A stretch of 53,074 nt of DNA from the NCBI RefSeq assembly GCF_030065885.1, contig NZ_JASJCS010000015.1:1-53074 (forward strand), in the 5' to 3' direction. The translations under genes and the position numbers were made by a program. The stretch is from Ilumatobacter sp. GTDB lineage: Bacteria; Actinomycetota; Acidimicrobiia; Acidimicrobiales; Ilumatobacteraceae. This document shows, piece by piece, positions 45,287 through 53,074 of this stretch. The notes under the pieces were generated by a model. It was not told where the DNA came from. It ran no database searches and saw only the letters and a list, made by a program, of their open reading frames with translations. Every line of letters starts with the position of its first letter. Within the stretch, counting starts at the first letter, position 1.

Positions 45287-46966
45287 ATGCGGCGACCACA
45301 CGCGATCCTGGCGGCCCTCGCGGTCACGACCACCTCGGTGATCGCGCCGAGCATCGGCGGCGGCGTGGACGAGGCGATCGCCGCCACCACGTCGACGGTG
45401 ATCGACCTCGGCGCCGACGTCCACGACGTCGCCATCGACGAGACGGCCGGGCTGGCCTACGTGTCGGTGCCCGCTCAGGACGAGGTCGTCACGATCGACC
45501 TCACAACCGGGCTCGAGGTCGACAGCGACTTCTTCGCCAACCCGTGGGGACTCGAGCTGTCCGCGGACGGCAGCACGTTGTTCGTCGCCCTGCGCGACTC
45601 GACCGGCGTCGCGGTGTGGGACCTCGTCGCCGACACGACCCAGATCATCACGGTGCCCGAGCTCGACGACCCGCGGACGTACGACGTGATCAACCCGCAA
45701 CCCGACCTCCTGCTCGTCTCGGCCAGCCCCAGCAGCTCGGGGCTCGCGTACATCGCAGCCGTCGACCTCACCGACAACAGCACCAGCCGCGTCGCCAGCA
45801 ACGAGATCATCCGGGCCGCCCCGACCTTCACGGGCCACGGCGACTTCGTGTACGTCGGCGAGGGCTTCTCCCCCAACTCGCTCTACAAGCTCGACCTCAC
45901 CCAACCCGGCATCCCGATCGTCCTCGAAGACGACCACGGCGCCGTCAGCGGTACCCAACGATCCGTCGTCGCACCCGACGGCAGCGTCATCGTCACCGGC
46001 GCCGGCCAACGCCTCGACACCACGAACTTCGTCCAGACCGGTGCGTTCGGCGCTGGCCTCGGCGAGTTCTCGGTGAGCGACGGCGCGTTCTGGGTCTACG
46101 ACACGAGCTTCGACACCGCCGGCGACCTCCGACGCTACGACCCGATCACGACACAGCAGCTGCGCGTGTTCCCCGACCCGTGCGGGTTCAGCCAGCCACT
46201 GAACGGCAGCGGCTTCGAGGACGCTGTCGGCCGGTTCATCATCACCGCCGGCAGCGAGGTCTGCATCCTCGCCGTGCCCACGATCTGCTTCGGGCAGGTC
46301 GTCGACGTCGACCTCGCACTCGGGCAGACGCCGACACCCGGACCCGACGTGATCCTCGGCACGCCCGGCAACGACGTCATCGACGCACTCGGTGGCGACG
46401 ACCGGATCTGCGCCCTCGGTGGCTTCGACACGATCGACGGCGGCGACGGCGTCGACCTGATCGACGGCGGCGACGACGCCGACACGATCGACGGCGGCGG
46501 CCAGATCGACGGCATCGTCGGCGGGAGCGGCGGCGACCTCATCTACGGCGGCGCCGGCAGCGACATCATCCTCGCCGGCGAGGGCAACGACACCGTGCTC
46601 GGCGGCACCGGCGACGACGAGATCCACGGGGGACCCGGCGACGACGAGCTCCGTGGGCAGAACGGCGCCGACACCGTCTGGGCGAACACCGACACCGACA
46701 CCGGCTCGGTCGACGAGGACGCGATGTACGGCGGTGGCGGCCACGACAAGATCACCGGTGACCGGGGACCGGACGTGATCCTCGGCGGCAACCACGCCGA
46801 CGTGCTCGCCGGCAAGGCCGGCGACGACATGATCTACGGCAACAACGGCGCCGACACCCTTCGCGGCGGCCCGCACGACCTCGGCGACTACTGCAACGGC
46901 GGCACACGCAACTCGTCGACGGGTGACGTCGCCAGCGCCTGCGAGACGGTGCTCAACGTGCCCTGA
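45287..46966 (+). CDS. secreted beta-propeller protein with RTX calcium-binding repeats
   Basis: The 559-residue protein has a signal peptide (about 1-33, ending DEAIAA). A propeller-like region of YVTN type covers about 40-330 (DVHDVAIDETAGLAYVSVPAQDEVVTIDLTTG, LELSADGSTLFVALRDSTGVAVWDL). The C-terminal 200 residues hold RTX nonapeptide repeats of GGxGxDxhxGG type (DTIDGGDGVDLIDGGDDADTIDGG, GGTGDDEIHGGPGDDEL). It is probably exported and folds on binding Ca2+. AGGA lies 6 nt before ATG 45287. It is inserted in opposite orientation between mutM and smc. Confidence 0.87.
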   Translation: MRRPHAILAALAVTTTSVIAPSIGGGVDEAIAATTSTVIDLGADVHDVAIDETAGLAYVSVPAQDEVVTIDLTTGLEVDSDFFANPWGLELSADGSTLFVALRDSTGVAVWDLVADTTQIITVPELDDPRTYDVINPQPDLLLVSASPSSSGLAYIAAVDLTDNSTSRVASNEIIRAAPTFTGHGDFVYVGEGFSPNSLYKLDLTQPGIPIVLEDDHGAVSGTQRSVVAPDGSVIVTGAGQRLDTTNFVQTGAFGAGLGEFSVSDGAFWVYDTSFDTAGDLRRYDPITTQQLRVFPDPCGFSQPLNGSGFEDAVGRFIITAGSEVCILAVPTICFGQVVDVDLALGQTPTPGPDVILGTPGNDVIDALGGDDRICALGGFDTIDGGDGVDLIDGGDDADTIDGGGQIDGIVGGSGGDLIYGGAGSDIILAGEGNDTVLGGTGDDEIHGGPGDDELRGQNGADTVWANTDTDTGSVDEDAMYGGGGHDKITGDRGPDVILGGNHADVLAGKAGDDMIYGNNGADTLRGGPHDLGDYCNGGTRNSSTGDVASACETVLNVP

Positions 46967-47035
46967 CCGGCGGGGCGGGCTCGCGACGTCACGGACCCCC
47001 GCTCAGTCATTCCGAGCGTGGCCCGGGCGCGCCGC

Positions 47036-47887
47036 TCAGCGCTGGCAGCGTGGGCAGTAGAACGTCGAACGCTGGACCGAGACGGTGCGACGGATCCAAC
47101 CGACGCCGCACGTCCGGCACCGTTCGCCCTCCCGGCCGTAGACGTGGTGCTCGTCCTGGTACGAACCGCCCTCGCCGAAGAGGTCGACGTACTGAGCGTC
47201 GCCGAGCGTCGACCCACCCGACGCGATCGCCTCGGACAGCACGCGGTGGATCGCGTCGTGGAGGCGCCGTTCCGACATCGTCGACAGCTCGTCGCTGATC
47301 CGGTCGGGGCGCAGTCGGGCCTCGTGCAGGATCTCGTCGGCGTAGATGTTGCCGATGCCCGCGATGACGTGCTGGTCCAGCAGCAGGGGCTTCAGCTGGC
47401 GGCGGTGCGAGCGGAGGATGGCCCTGAGCTGGGGCAACGCCAGCCCCTCGGCGATCGGGTCGGGGCCGAGCGCGGCCAGGTCGGGGATCTCGACCGCGAC
47501 GTTGTCCGGATCGAACACGACGACCTCACCGAACGTGCGCGGGTCGACGAACCAGAGCTCCTCAGCCGGACGGTCGGCGTCGCCATCGAGATGGAGCACG
47601 ACGTGTGTGTGCGGCGGCCGATCGTTGCCGGTGGGCGCGACCAGCACCTGACCGCTCATGCGGAGGTGGATCATCAGCTCGTCGCCGCTGTCGAGCGGCA
47701 GCAGCAGGTACTTGCCACGGCGGTTCGCAGCGAGGATCGTCGTGTCGGTCAGGCCGTGGACGACCGCCTCGGGGCTGGTCCGGCGAACGGTCCGTTCGCG
47801 GCCGACTTCCACCGCGCCGACGTGACGGCCGACCACACGTCGTTCGAGGCCGCGGCGGACCGTCTCGACCTCGGGCAGCTCGGGCAC
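47036..47887 (-). CDS. mutM: formamidopyrimidine-DNA glycosylase (Fpg/MutM)
   Basis: The 283-residue bifunctional glycosylase/AP lyase removes oxidised purines such as 8-oxoguanine. The catalytic Pro2-Glu3 are in MPELPEVETVRRGL, the lysine in ANRRGKYLLLPLDSGDELMIHLRMSGQ, then H2TH residues in IAGIGNIYADEILHEARLRPD. A zinc finger of two C-x2-C pairs (CRTCGVG and FYCPRCQR) ends the protein. It begins 3 bp after the rnc stop. Confidence 0.96.
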   Translation of the reverse strand: MPELPEVETVRRGLERRVVGRHVGAVEVGRERTVRRTSPEAVVHGLTDTTILAANRRGKYLLLPLDSGDELMIHLRMSGQVLVAPTGNDRPPHTHVVLHLDGDADRPAEELWFVDPRTFGEVVVFDPDNVAVEIPDLAALGPDPIAEGLALPQLRAILRSHRRQLKPLLLDQHVIAGIGNIYADEILHEARLRPDRISDELSTMSERRLHDAIHRVLSEAIASGGSTLGDAQYVDLFGEGGSYQDEHHVYGREGERCRTCGVGWIRRTVSVQRSTFYCPRCQR

Positions 47888-47890
47888 GCG

Positions 47891-48565
47891 TCAGTCCGCG
47901 GTGATGGCATTGAACGCGATGCTGGCGGCGGCCTGCTCAGCGGCCTTCTTCGAGCGCCCCTCGCCCTCGCCCAGCAGCTCTTTGGCGACGAGCACTCTCG
48001 CGTAGAACGTCTTGTCGTGATCGGGGCCGCTCGACCGCACCTTGTAGTCGGGTGACGGGCGCCCCTGATGTGCCAAGGCCTCCTGGAGCGCCGACTTGTA
48101 GTCGAGCCGGTCGAGTGAGTCGACGGCGTCGGCGAGCCGTGGCGTGAACAGGCGGTCGATGAGCGCGTACGCGGGGTCTGCGCCGCCGTCGAGGTACACC
48201 GCCCCGAGCACCGCCTCCATGGCGTCGGACAGGATCGACACCTTCTCGCGCCCACCGGCTGCGTCTTCGCCGCGCCCGAGCAGGATGTGCTCGCCGACGT
48301 GCAGTTCGGCGGCGACCTCGGCCAGAGCGCGAGCGTTCACGACGCTCTTCCGCAGGTCGGTGAGCGCACCCTCGGCCAGATCGCCGAAGCGGTGGAACAC
48401 CAGATCGGCGATCACCCAGCCGAGGACCGCGTCGCCGAGGAACTCGAGTCGTTCGTTGCTGTGGTCGTCGTCGGATTCGGCCACCCACGAGCGATGGCAC
48501 ATCGCCCGATGGAGCAGCTTCTCGTCACTGAACTCGTGACCGAGGCGCGTCTGCAGCGCCTTCAC
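47891..48565 (-). CDS. rnc: ribonuclease III
   Basis: The 224-residue endonuclease processes double-stranded RNA, including rRNA precursors. The catalytic motif is NERLEFLGDAVLGWVIAD (Glu/Asp metal ligands) with SDAMEAVLGAVYLDGG as the second acidic site. The dsRNA-binding domain covers about 155-224 (DYKSALQEALAHQGRPSPDYKV ... GRSKKAAEQAAASIAF). It starts 3 bp after the acpP stop. Confidence 0.96.
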   Translation of the reverse strand: MKALQTRLGHEFSDEKLLHRAMCHRSWVAESDDDHSNERLEFLGDAVLGWVIADLVFHRFGDLAEGALTDLRKSVVNARALAEVAAELHVGEHILLGRGEDAAGGREKVSILSDAMEAVLGAVYLDGGADPAYALIDRLFTPRLADAVDSLDRLDYKSALQEALAHQGRPSPDYKVRSSGPDHDKTFYARVLVAKELLGEGEGRSKKAAEQAAASIAFNAITAD

Positions 48566-48568
48566 GGC

Positions 48569-48862
48569 TCAGCTGCCGGTGCGCTCGTGGACGTAGTCGA
48601 CCGCGTCGCGGACGGTCTTGAGATCCTCGAGGTCCTCGTCTTCGATCCGGAAGCCGACCGTTCGGTCGGACAGCTCCTCCTCGAGGGATTCGACCAGCTC
48701 GATCAACGCGAGCGAGTCGGCCTCGAGATCGTCGACGAACGACTGCCCCTCGCTGATGGTGGACGGGTCGATCTCCAAGATGTCGGCCAGCCGATCGCGG
48801 ACGATCTCGAAGATCTCGTCGCGCTCGATCGGGCCCTGGTTCACATGAGTCTCTGCAGGCAT
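48569..48862 (-). CDS. acpP: acyl carrier protein
   Basis: A 97-residue acidic helical protein. The phosphopantetheine attachment serine is Ser50 in DDLEADSLALIELVESLEEE, a small variant of the usual DSLD/DSLE motif (DSLAL). The context acpP-rnc-mutM is standard in actinobacteria. ATG 48862 is set by TAGAAT 7 nt upstream. Confidence 0.94.
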   Translation of the reverse strand: MPAETHVNQGPIERDEIFEIVRDRLADILEIDPSTISEGQSFVDDLEADSLALIELVESLEEELSDRTVGFRIEDEDLEDLKTVRDAVDYVHERTGS

Positions 48863-48869
48863 CGGGGCG

Positions 48870-48875
48870 ATTCTA
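48870..48875 (-). promoter_or_regulatory. strong leaderless -10 hexamer (acpP-rnc-mutM)
   Basis: TAGAAT, the closest match to TATAAT-type -10 elements in this window, lies exactly 7 nt before the acpP ATG with no ribosome binding site. Confidence 0.65.
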
Positions 48876-48924
48876 CCTGGTGCGTTGTTTGCTCGACGGG
48901 GTGTCTCTCCATCACAATCGAAGT

Positions 48925-49338
48925 ATGCGCGACGATCCCATCACCGCCGTCATGACCACCGACGTGGTGTCGATCGACCGCGACCAACCGCTGTCGGACG
49001 TCTACCACGCACTCCAGGGCGCCGGCTTCCACCACATGCCGGTGCTCGACGGTGATCGACCCGTCGGCATGATCTCGGGCACCGACGTGCTCAAGCTCGT
49101 CTACGACATCGAAGGTGCCAGCGACCGCATGCTGACGAACATGCTCGACCACCAGTTCAACATCGACGATGCGATGAGCACCGACCTGGTGACGTTGCCC
49201 GACACGGCGACGGTGCACGACGCCGCCGTCGTGCTCGCCGACGGCAAGCTGCACTCCGTCGTCGTGGTCGACGCGACGGGCGCGATGGCCGGCATCGTCA
49301 CCTCGACCGACCTCGTTCGCTTCCTCCGCGATCTCTGA
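48925..49338 (+). CDS. tandem CBS-domain protein
   Basis: The 137-residue protein is two CBS motifs forming one Bateman module: ITAVMTTDVVSIDRDQPLSDVYHALQGAGFHHMPVLDGDRPVGMISGTDVLKL and IDDAMSTDLVTLPDTATVHDAAVVLADGKLHSVVVVDATGAMAGIVTSTDLVRFL. Such proteins sense adenosine nucleotides; the partner is unknown. ATG 48925 has CACAAT 6 nt upstream. It is divergent from acpP and is followed by a palindromic repeat. Confidence 0.88.
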   Translation: MRDDPITAVMTTDVVSIDRDQPLSDVYHALQGAGFHHMPVLDGDRPVGMISGTDVLKLVYDIEGASDRMLTNMLDHQFNIDDAMSTDLVTLPDTATVHDAAVVLADGKLHSVVVVDATGAMAGIVTSTDLVRFLRDL

Positions 49339-49351
49339 ACCGTGCCAGTTG

Positions 49352-49407
49352 CCGTGTCACTTGGTGTCAGACACCAAGTGACACGGTGTCTGACACCAAG
49401 TGACACG
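49352..49407. repeat. palindrome with 17-bp arms plus an extra direct copy
   Basis: Arms 49352-49368 and 49370-49386 are perfect inverted repeats around a single A (CCGTGTCACTTGGTGTC and its complement). The right arm motif GACACCAAGTGACACG is repeated directly at 49392-49407, preceded by GGTGTC-T-GACACC, a second small palindrome. It fills most of the 81-bp gap between two convergent genes and can fold from either strand. It may be a REP-like element or a bidirectional terminator. Confidence 0.85.
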
Positions 49408-49419
49408 CGGTCGTGAGCG

Positions 49420-51465
49420 TCACTCCCAGAGTGCGACGCTGATCGTCTCGTCGTTGACGCCCTGCGGGAACCAGACCCGGACGTGGTCGCCGTCAACCGC
49501 GAAGACGACGCCTCCGGAGCGCGCCACCCACACGAACTCACCCTCGCCGCAGCACCCCTGCCGGAACGTGTCGAGGCCCGGCCACCGCTGCGTGTCGTCG
49601 ACCAGCCGGCCCGTCTCGACGTCGACCATCAGATAGCCGTCGGCCCGATGCGGGGAATCGGTCGGGCCGTACACCTCACCGCTGCTGACGATCGCGAACC
49701 CGTCCGCCGCCACCGGGACCGCACGCTGACCCGGGAGCTGCCAGCGGATCTCACCCGATGCGGTCTCGAGCGCGACGAGGGACCCGTCCACGCAGAACTG
49801 CTCGTCCGTCCGACCCGCACAGGCATCGAGCAGCGTGAGGTCGCCCACCTCGATGCTCCGGAAGCCCTCGCGTGAGGGGTCGAGCAGCTCCGGCCGCGTC
49901 CAGAGGACCTCGCCGATCGCGTTGCGACCCGACCATGCCCTGTCCTCGAACGAGGCATCCGCCCAGACGTCCGTCGCAGCGAGGATCGAGGCGTCGTCGG
50001 TCCGCCACGCGCCGCCCTCGAACACGCCGGCGACCTGGCGCCACTCGGAGGCCATGTGGAAGAGCCGGAACGAGCCATCGTCGACGTCCGGGTCGAGGCG
50101 GAACTCGAGCCGCCACGCCTGCTGACCGTTGGCACGCTCGAGGTACGGGATCGTCGTCGTCGACCCGCTGGCGACGTCCAGCACGTGCAGCCGGTCGTCG
50201 TCGACCGAGATGCGACCCTCCTTGCGGCCGAACACCACGTGACGGTCGCTGATCGCCTCGACCCCGAGACCCTCCGGGATGTCCGGGGCGGCGAGGTCGT
50301 TGCCGGTCCGCACGTCGAGGGCACGCCAGGCATCGACCAATGAGTGGTCGTCGGTCCGAGGGTGCTCGAGCACGAGCGCGGTCTGTGTCGGCCCCACGAC
50401 CACGAACCCGAGTGAGGCCCCATCGAAGCAGCGCCGCCAGCGCACCTCGCCGTCGTCACCGACCAGCGCGAGCATCCACGCTGCGAACCAATCGGACGAG
50501 CTCGGCCGGACCGAGATCAGGGTGCCACCGTCGACCCGCTGCACACCGACCGCCGGCTCAGATGCCAGCCTCGCACGCTCGGAGCGGCCGCGCGGAACGG
50601 TGATGTCGAGCGCCGGCACCGATCCGAGCGGGCCGAACTGCCCGTACACCGGTGCGTCCACGTTCGAGGTCGTCGGGTCGGCCGACAGCTCGACGCACTC
50701 CGGTGTCCACCCCACCGGCACGATCGGATCGAGCGTCCGGATCTGCTCGGCGAGGGCCTCGATCGATTCGCGCTCGGCGTCGTCTGGTAGCGGACCGAGC
50801 ACAGCGGTCACGTCGGTCCCACCGCACCCGACGTGGAAGCCGTGGACGTCGACCGTCCATGGCTCGTCGTCCTCCGGGTCGAGGAACGCGACCACGTCGA
50901 CGCCGGCAACATCGACGGCGGATGCGAGTGGGTCACCCTGCTCGTCCGGCCACGTGGACGGGATCTTGAAGCTGGTCATGCCATGGACGTCACCGACGAG
51001 GGTGCTCACGTCGTCGAGCTCGTAGACGGTGACGGTCGAGCCGTCCACGACGCGCCGGCTCACCGACGACAGCGAACCCGTGATCACCGCCCTGTTCCGA
51101 GCGATCAGGTCACCGAGCCGGACCGCAGGGTGGTCGTCGCGGGCGGTGTGACCGGAACCGAGCACCGCCAGGATCGGCGCCAGAGACGCTGCATCGGCGC
51201 ACTCCATGATCGACTCCGCTGCCTCCGTCGACGGGAGAGGCTCGACCGGACCGGTCGGCGGTGGCCGTTCTGTCGTTCGTTCTGGCGTCGTCGGTGAGGT
51301 CGATGACGTCGGGACGCCGCCGGTCCGCTCGGTGGACGGCGACGACGGTGGCGACTCGATGCCCACGTCGTCGGCGTCGGCCGCACACGCGGCGAGCGGC
51401 ATCAGCAGCGCGGTCACGGCAACCAACGCGGAGTGACGAGCCCTCGGATGGCCGCGGCTGCTCAT
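49420..51465 (-). CDS. predicted lipoprotein with PQQ-like beta-propeller features
   Basis: The 681-residue protein has a lipoprotein signal (ALVAVTALLMPLAAC) and a Ser/Thr/Pro-rich linker (about 38-75). The long beta-rich region contains repeated blade-like segments: GEVRWRRCFDGASLGFVVVGPTQTALVLEH, WRALDVRTGNDLAAPDIPEGLGVEAISDRHVVFGRKEG, LVALETASGEIRWQLPGQRAVPVAADGFAIVSSGEVYG, GYLMVDVETGRLVDDTQRW. The pattern value-ETASGEIRWQ-value recalls PQQ-like propellers. ATG 51465 is chosen over GTG 51468 because AGGAGG lies 4 nt before it. Function unknown. Confidence 0.72.
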   Translation of the reverse strand: MSSRGHPRARHSALVAVTALLMPLAACAADADDVGIESPPSSPSTERTGGVPTSSTSPTTPERTTERPPPTGPVEPLPSTEAAESIMECADAASLAPILAVLGSGHTARDDHPAVRLGDLIARNRAVITGSLSSVSRRVVDGSTVTVYELDDVSTLVGDVHGMTSFKIPSTWPDEQGDPLASAVDVAGVDVVAFLDPEDDEPWTVDVHGFHVGCGGTDVTAVLGPLPDDAERESIEALAEQIRTLDPIVPVGWTPECVELSADPTTSNVDAPVYGQFGPLGSVPALDITVPRGRSERARLASEPAVGVQRVDGGTLISVRPSSSDWFAAWMLALVGDDGEVRWRRCFDGASLGFVVVGPTQTALVLEHPRTDDHSLVDAWRALDVRTGNDLAAPDIPEGLGVEAISDRHVVFGRKEGRISVDDDRLHVLDVASGSTTTIPYLERANGQQAWRLEFRLDPDVDDGSFRLFHMASEWRQVAGVFEGGAWRTDDASILAATDVWADASFEDRAWSGRNAIGEVLWTRPELLDPSREGFRSIEVGDLTLLDACAGRTDEQFCVDGSLVALETASGEIRWQLPGQRAVPVAADGFAIVSSGEVYGPTDSPHRADGYLMVDVETGRLVDDTQRWPGLDTFRQGCCGEGEFVWVARSGGVVFAVDGDHVRVWFPQGVNDETISVALWE

Positions 51466-51469
51466 CACA

Positions 51470-51475
51470 CCTCCT
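51470..51475 (-). promoter_or_regulatory. ribosome binding site deciding the start at 51465
   Basis: Minus-strand AGGAGG is 4 nt before ATG 51465 but only 1 nt before GTG 51468. Confidence 0.5.
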
Positions 51476-51714
51476 CGCGACGATCGTACGGAGCGGTTCC
51501 GACGGGGCGCCAGGGTCCGACGACCCAGGCCAACGCTCGATGCCCGAGCCTCGAAGCGCTGCTCGGCGAACGCTTCCTGGTTCGGTGGCCCGGCATGCCA
51601 GGCCCCGCCCCGTCGTGGCCCCTCGGGCGATCAGGACCGGACGCCCTTGCCTCCCCGTCCTCCGAGCACGGCTACCAGGGCCGACTGTCGCCAGCGCAGC
51701 AGGGCCCGGTGGGT

Positions 51715-52224
51715 TCAGCCACGCTGTTGTTCGATCACGCCGGACCATGTGACGCGGGCGCCCTCGTGGCCGGTCCGCACCATCCAGATCGTGGCGAGCA
51801 CGGCCAGGATCGCCACGGCGACGGCGAGGCCCGGCACGATCAGACGCAGCGCAATCGCGCCGCGGTCCGCCGTCACGGGCTCGACGGCGAGTTCGCCGGG
51901 CGACCACCGCCGCTCGACGACGAGCAGGGCGACGAGCGCGACGAGCCAGAGCAGCATGAGGTTGCGGGTCGTCTCGGCCAGCGCTTCATGCTTGCCGACG
52001 TCGACGAGGCCGGCGAGCAGGTCGTCGAACGCCTGACCCGACTGCATCGCGAGCAGCACCGAGACGAAGACGACCACCTGCGCGCCGACCAACCACCAGC
52101 CGAAGCGAGCCCGCCAACGTGATCGGGCGACGACGACCACGGTGACGAGCGCGAGGAGGGGCTCGAGCACGATCGGTGCGTGCACGAGGAGCACGTGTGT
52201 CGGCAGGTCGAAGATCGACTCCAT
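51715..52224 (-). CDS. DUF2231-like four-helix membrane protein
   Basis: A 169-residue protein with four hydrophobic segments (near 10-35, 45-65, 90-105, 130-150). LPTHVLLVHAPIVLEPLLALVTVV at the N-terminus resembles the DUF2231 start, with a conserved His in the first helix that could bind heme or metal. GACACT lies 6 nt before the ATG. It follows the penicillin-binding gene by 25 bp on the same strand. Confidence 0.72.
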   Translation of the reverse strand: MESIFDLPTHVLLVHAPIVLEPLLALVTVVVVARSRWRARFGWWLVGAQVVVFVSVLLAMQSGQAFDDLLAGLVDVGKHEALAETTRNLMLLWLVALVALLVVERRWSPGELAVEPVTADRGAIALRLIVPGLAVAVAILAVLATIWMVRTGHEGARVTWSGVIEQQRG

Positions 52225-52249
52225 CGGTCCAGTGTCGCGTGGGTCGGGA

Positions 52250-53074
52250 TCAGGCTGTCACGGTCACGCTCAGGACCTGCCCGGCAGCGGCGTGGCTGTT
52301 CGGGCCGACGGCGATGTTGCAGAGCAGGACGTAGTTGCCCGGCGGCACCTCCCACGTCGCCGACATCGTCTGGCCGGGCTCGAACCGTTCGATGCGTCCG
52401 ATGAAGTCGTCGGGCGCGATCGCGTCCTCGTCGACGGCGCCGTTGGCGAGCAGCGGGAGCGTCTCGTAGCTCTCGCCGCGGACGAGCACCAGTTCGTGGG
52501 GGAACTCGCCGTCGTTCGACGCTTCGAACGTGACGGTCCCGCCGGTGAACTCGTTGGGCGCGACGATCTCCCATTCGATGAGCGAGACCGGGACGACCGT
52601 CCCGGCGGCCGGGTCGGTGGCCGGCGGGTCGGTGGCGGGCGGATCGGTGGCCGGCGGCGCGTGCGGCGAGCGGAAGGGCGTCGGTGCCGCAGGCGGCGCA
52701 GCCGGATCCGGCGGCACCGTCGCGGCCGGCTCGTAGCCGACGATGTCGAACAGGCACTCGTTGCCCGGGAGGTACAGCCGCGCCGCCTCGCGGGGCTGTG
52801 GGCCGGGCCGGTCCCAGTCGGTGAACTCGAACTGCTCGAGACCGATCTGCTCCATGTAGGCACCCCAGATGCGGGCCGGGAACGTGCCACCCTGCACGCG
52901 GGACACCCCCGCCGCCTCGAACTCGGGCACGTTGCGCATCGGCGTGTACCGGTCGGGGTCGCGCACCATCACGGCCGTCGAGAGCTCGGGGGTGGCGCCC
53001 ACGAAGAACGCCGTCCAGTTGTTCTGCTGGGTGCCGGTCTTGCCGAACGCCGGCCGCCGGTCGGCGAACTCCGC
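52250..53074 (-). CDS. penicillin-binding protein (3' part) fused to a cupredoxin-like domain
   Basis: The gene enters from the right edge; 274 residues are visible. Residues 1-75 are the end of a class A PBP transpeptidase: the KTG box in FGKTGTQQNNWTAFFVG (12-14), STAVMVRDPDRYTPM, and VQGGTFPARIWGAYM. A Pro/Ala/Thr linker follows with a three-fold TDPPA repeat (about 140-156). The last 110 residues are cupredoxin-like: TGGTVTFEASNDGEFPHELVLVRG, then VPPGNYVLLCNIAVGPNSHAAAGQVLSVTV. His193, Cys252, His261 and Gln266 fit type 1 copper ligands, with H-x4-Q replacing the usual H-x4-M. One unbroken frame covers both parts. Confidence 0.85.
   Translation of the reverse strand, partial: AEFADRRPAFGKTGTQQNNWTAFFVGATPELSTAVMVRDPDRYTPMRNVPEFEAAGVSRVQGGTFPARIWGAYMEQIGLEQFEFTDWDRPGPQPREAARLYLPGNECLFDIVGYEPAATVPPDPAAPPAAPTPFRSPHAPPATDPPATDPPATDPAAGTVVPVSLIEWEIVAPNEFTGGTVTFEASNDGEFPHELVLVRGESYETLPLLANGAVDEDAIAPDDFIGRIERFEPGQTMSATWEVPPGNYVLLCNIAVGPNSHAAAGQVLSVTVTA
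52613..52657 (-). repeat. 15-bp repeat, three copies, in the PBP-cupredoxin linker
   Basis: Units 52613-52627, 52628-52642 and 52643-52657 differ by one or two bases and encode the repeated TDPPA pentapeptide between the transpeptidase and the cupredoxin-like domain. Confidence 0.85.

Noticed and set aside
46991-47031. Terminator hairpin (CGCTC...GAGCG) between the RTX gene and mutM
   Set aside because: Only a 5-bp stem with a 9-nt loop and no T-run; not distinguishable from chance at this GC content.
51466-51714. A gene in the gap upstream of the propeller lipoprotein
   Set aside because: Open frames there lack recognisable motifs, a ribosome site or plausible starts; I see nothing coding in this 249-bp gap.

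Overview
The window is a chromosomal segment of a high-GC Gram-positive actinobacterium. The gene content, the many GTG starts and the order of the housekeeping cluster suggest class Acidimicrobiia (an Ilumatobacter-like organism). That assignment is inferred from gene content and protein style, not from a marker search. Coding density is very high: I place 50 genes, two of them cut by the window edges. No gap exceeds 300 bp; the longest (45042-45286 and 51466-51714, about 245-250 bp) hold nothing I recognise beyond start signals. I found no tRNA, rRNA, CRISPR array, transposase or prophage gene.

Left part (1-13344): a large cytoplasmic alpha/beta-hydrolase-like protein, a METTL27-like methyltransferase, an AlkC DNA glycosylase and a PAP2 phosphatase on the minus strand. 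These are followed by two plus-strand exporter operons: a MacB/LolD-type ATPase with a FtsX-type permease and a membrane sensor-domain protein (5766-9765), then a tightly overlapping ATPase-permease-ATPase-permease ABC-2 set (9856-13344).

Middle (13379-33794): a CcdA-like thiol transporter divergent from a DUF3179 lipoprotein, a Bcr/CflA-type MFS pump, a MalY/PatB-type PLP enzyme coupled to a quinone-oxidoreductase-like dehydrogenase, a GNAT acetyltransferase, a choice-of-anchor-A surface protein, two tandem flavodoxin-fold oxidoreductases, pseudouridine-5'-phosphate glycosidase, an RNA uracil methyltransferase, ribulose-phosphate epimerase, and a two-subunit AddAB-like helicase-nuclease for double-strand-break repair.

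Right part (33829-48862, minus strand): a conserved translation/secretion/chromosome cluster. Read in transcription order it is acpP-rnc-mutM-smc-ftsY-ffh-rpsP-khpA-rimM-trmD-rplS-yraN. It links fatty-acid carrier, RNA processing, DNA repair, condensin, the signal recognition particle and its receptor, and ribosome maturation. Two extracytoplasmic lipoprotein genes sit between ftsY and ffh, and an oppositely oriented RTX-repeat protein sits between mutM and smc. The far right has a CBS-domain protein, a beta-propeller lipoprotein, a DUF2231 membrane protein and the 3' part of a penicillin-binding protein.

Three things stand out. First, the visible end of the penicillin-binding protein continues in frame into a cupredoxin-like domain whose His-Cys-His-Gln pattern resembles a stellacyanin-type copper site. 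Second, at least ten genes have a TANNNT hexamer only 6-8 nt before the start codon and no Shine-Dalgarno, which implies widespread leaderless transcription and fixes several starts. Third, several gene ends carry short tandem or palindromic repeats, including a 59-bp array spanning both stop codons of a convergent pair and a 17-bp-arm palindrome between another convergent pair.
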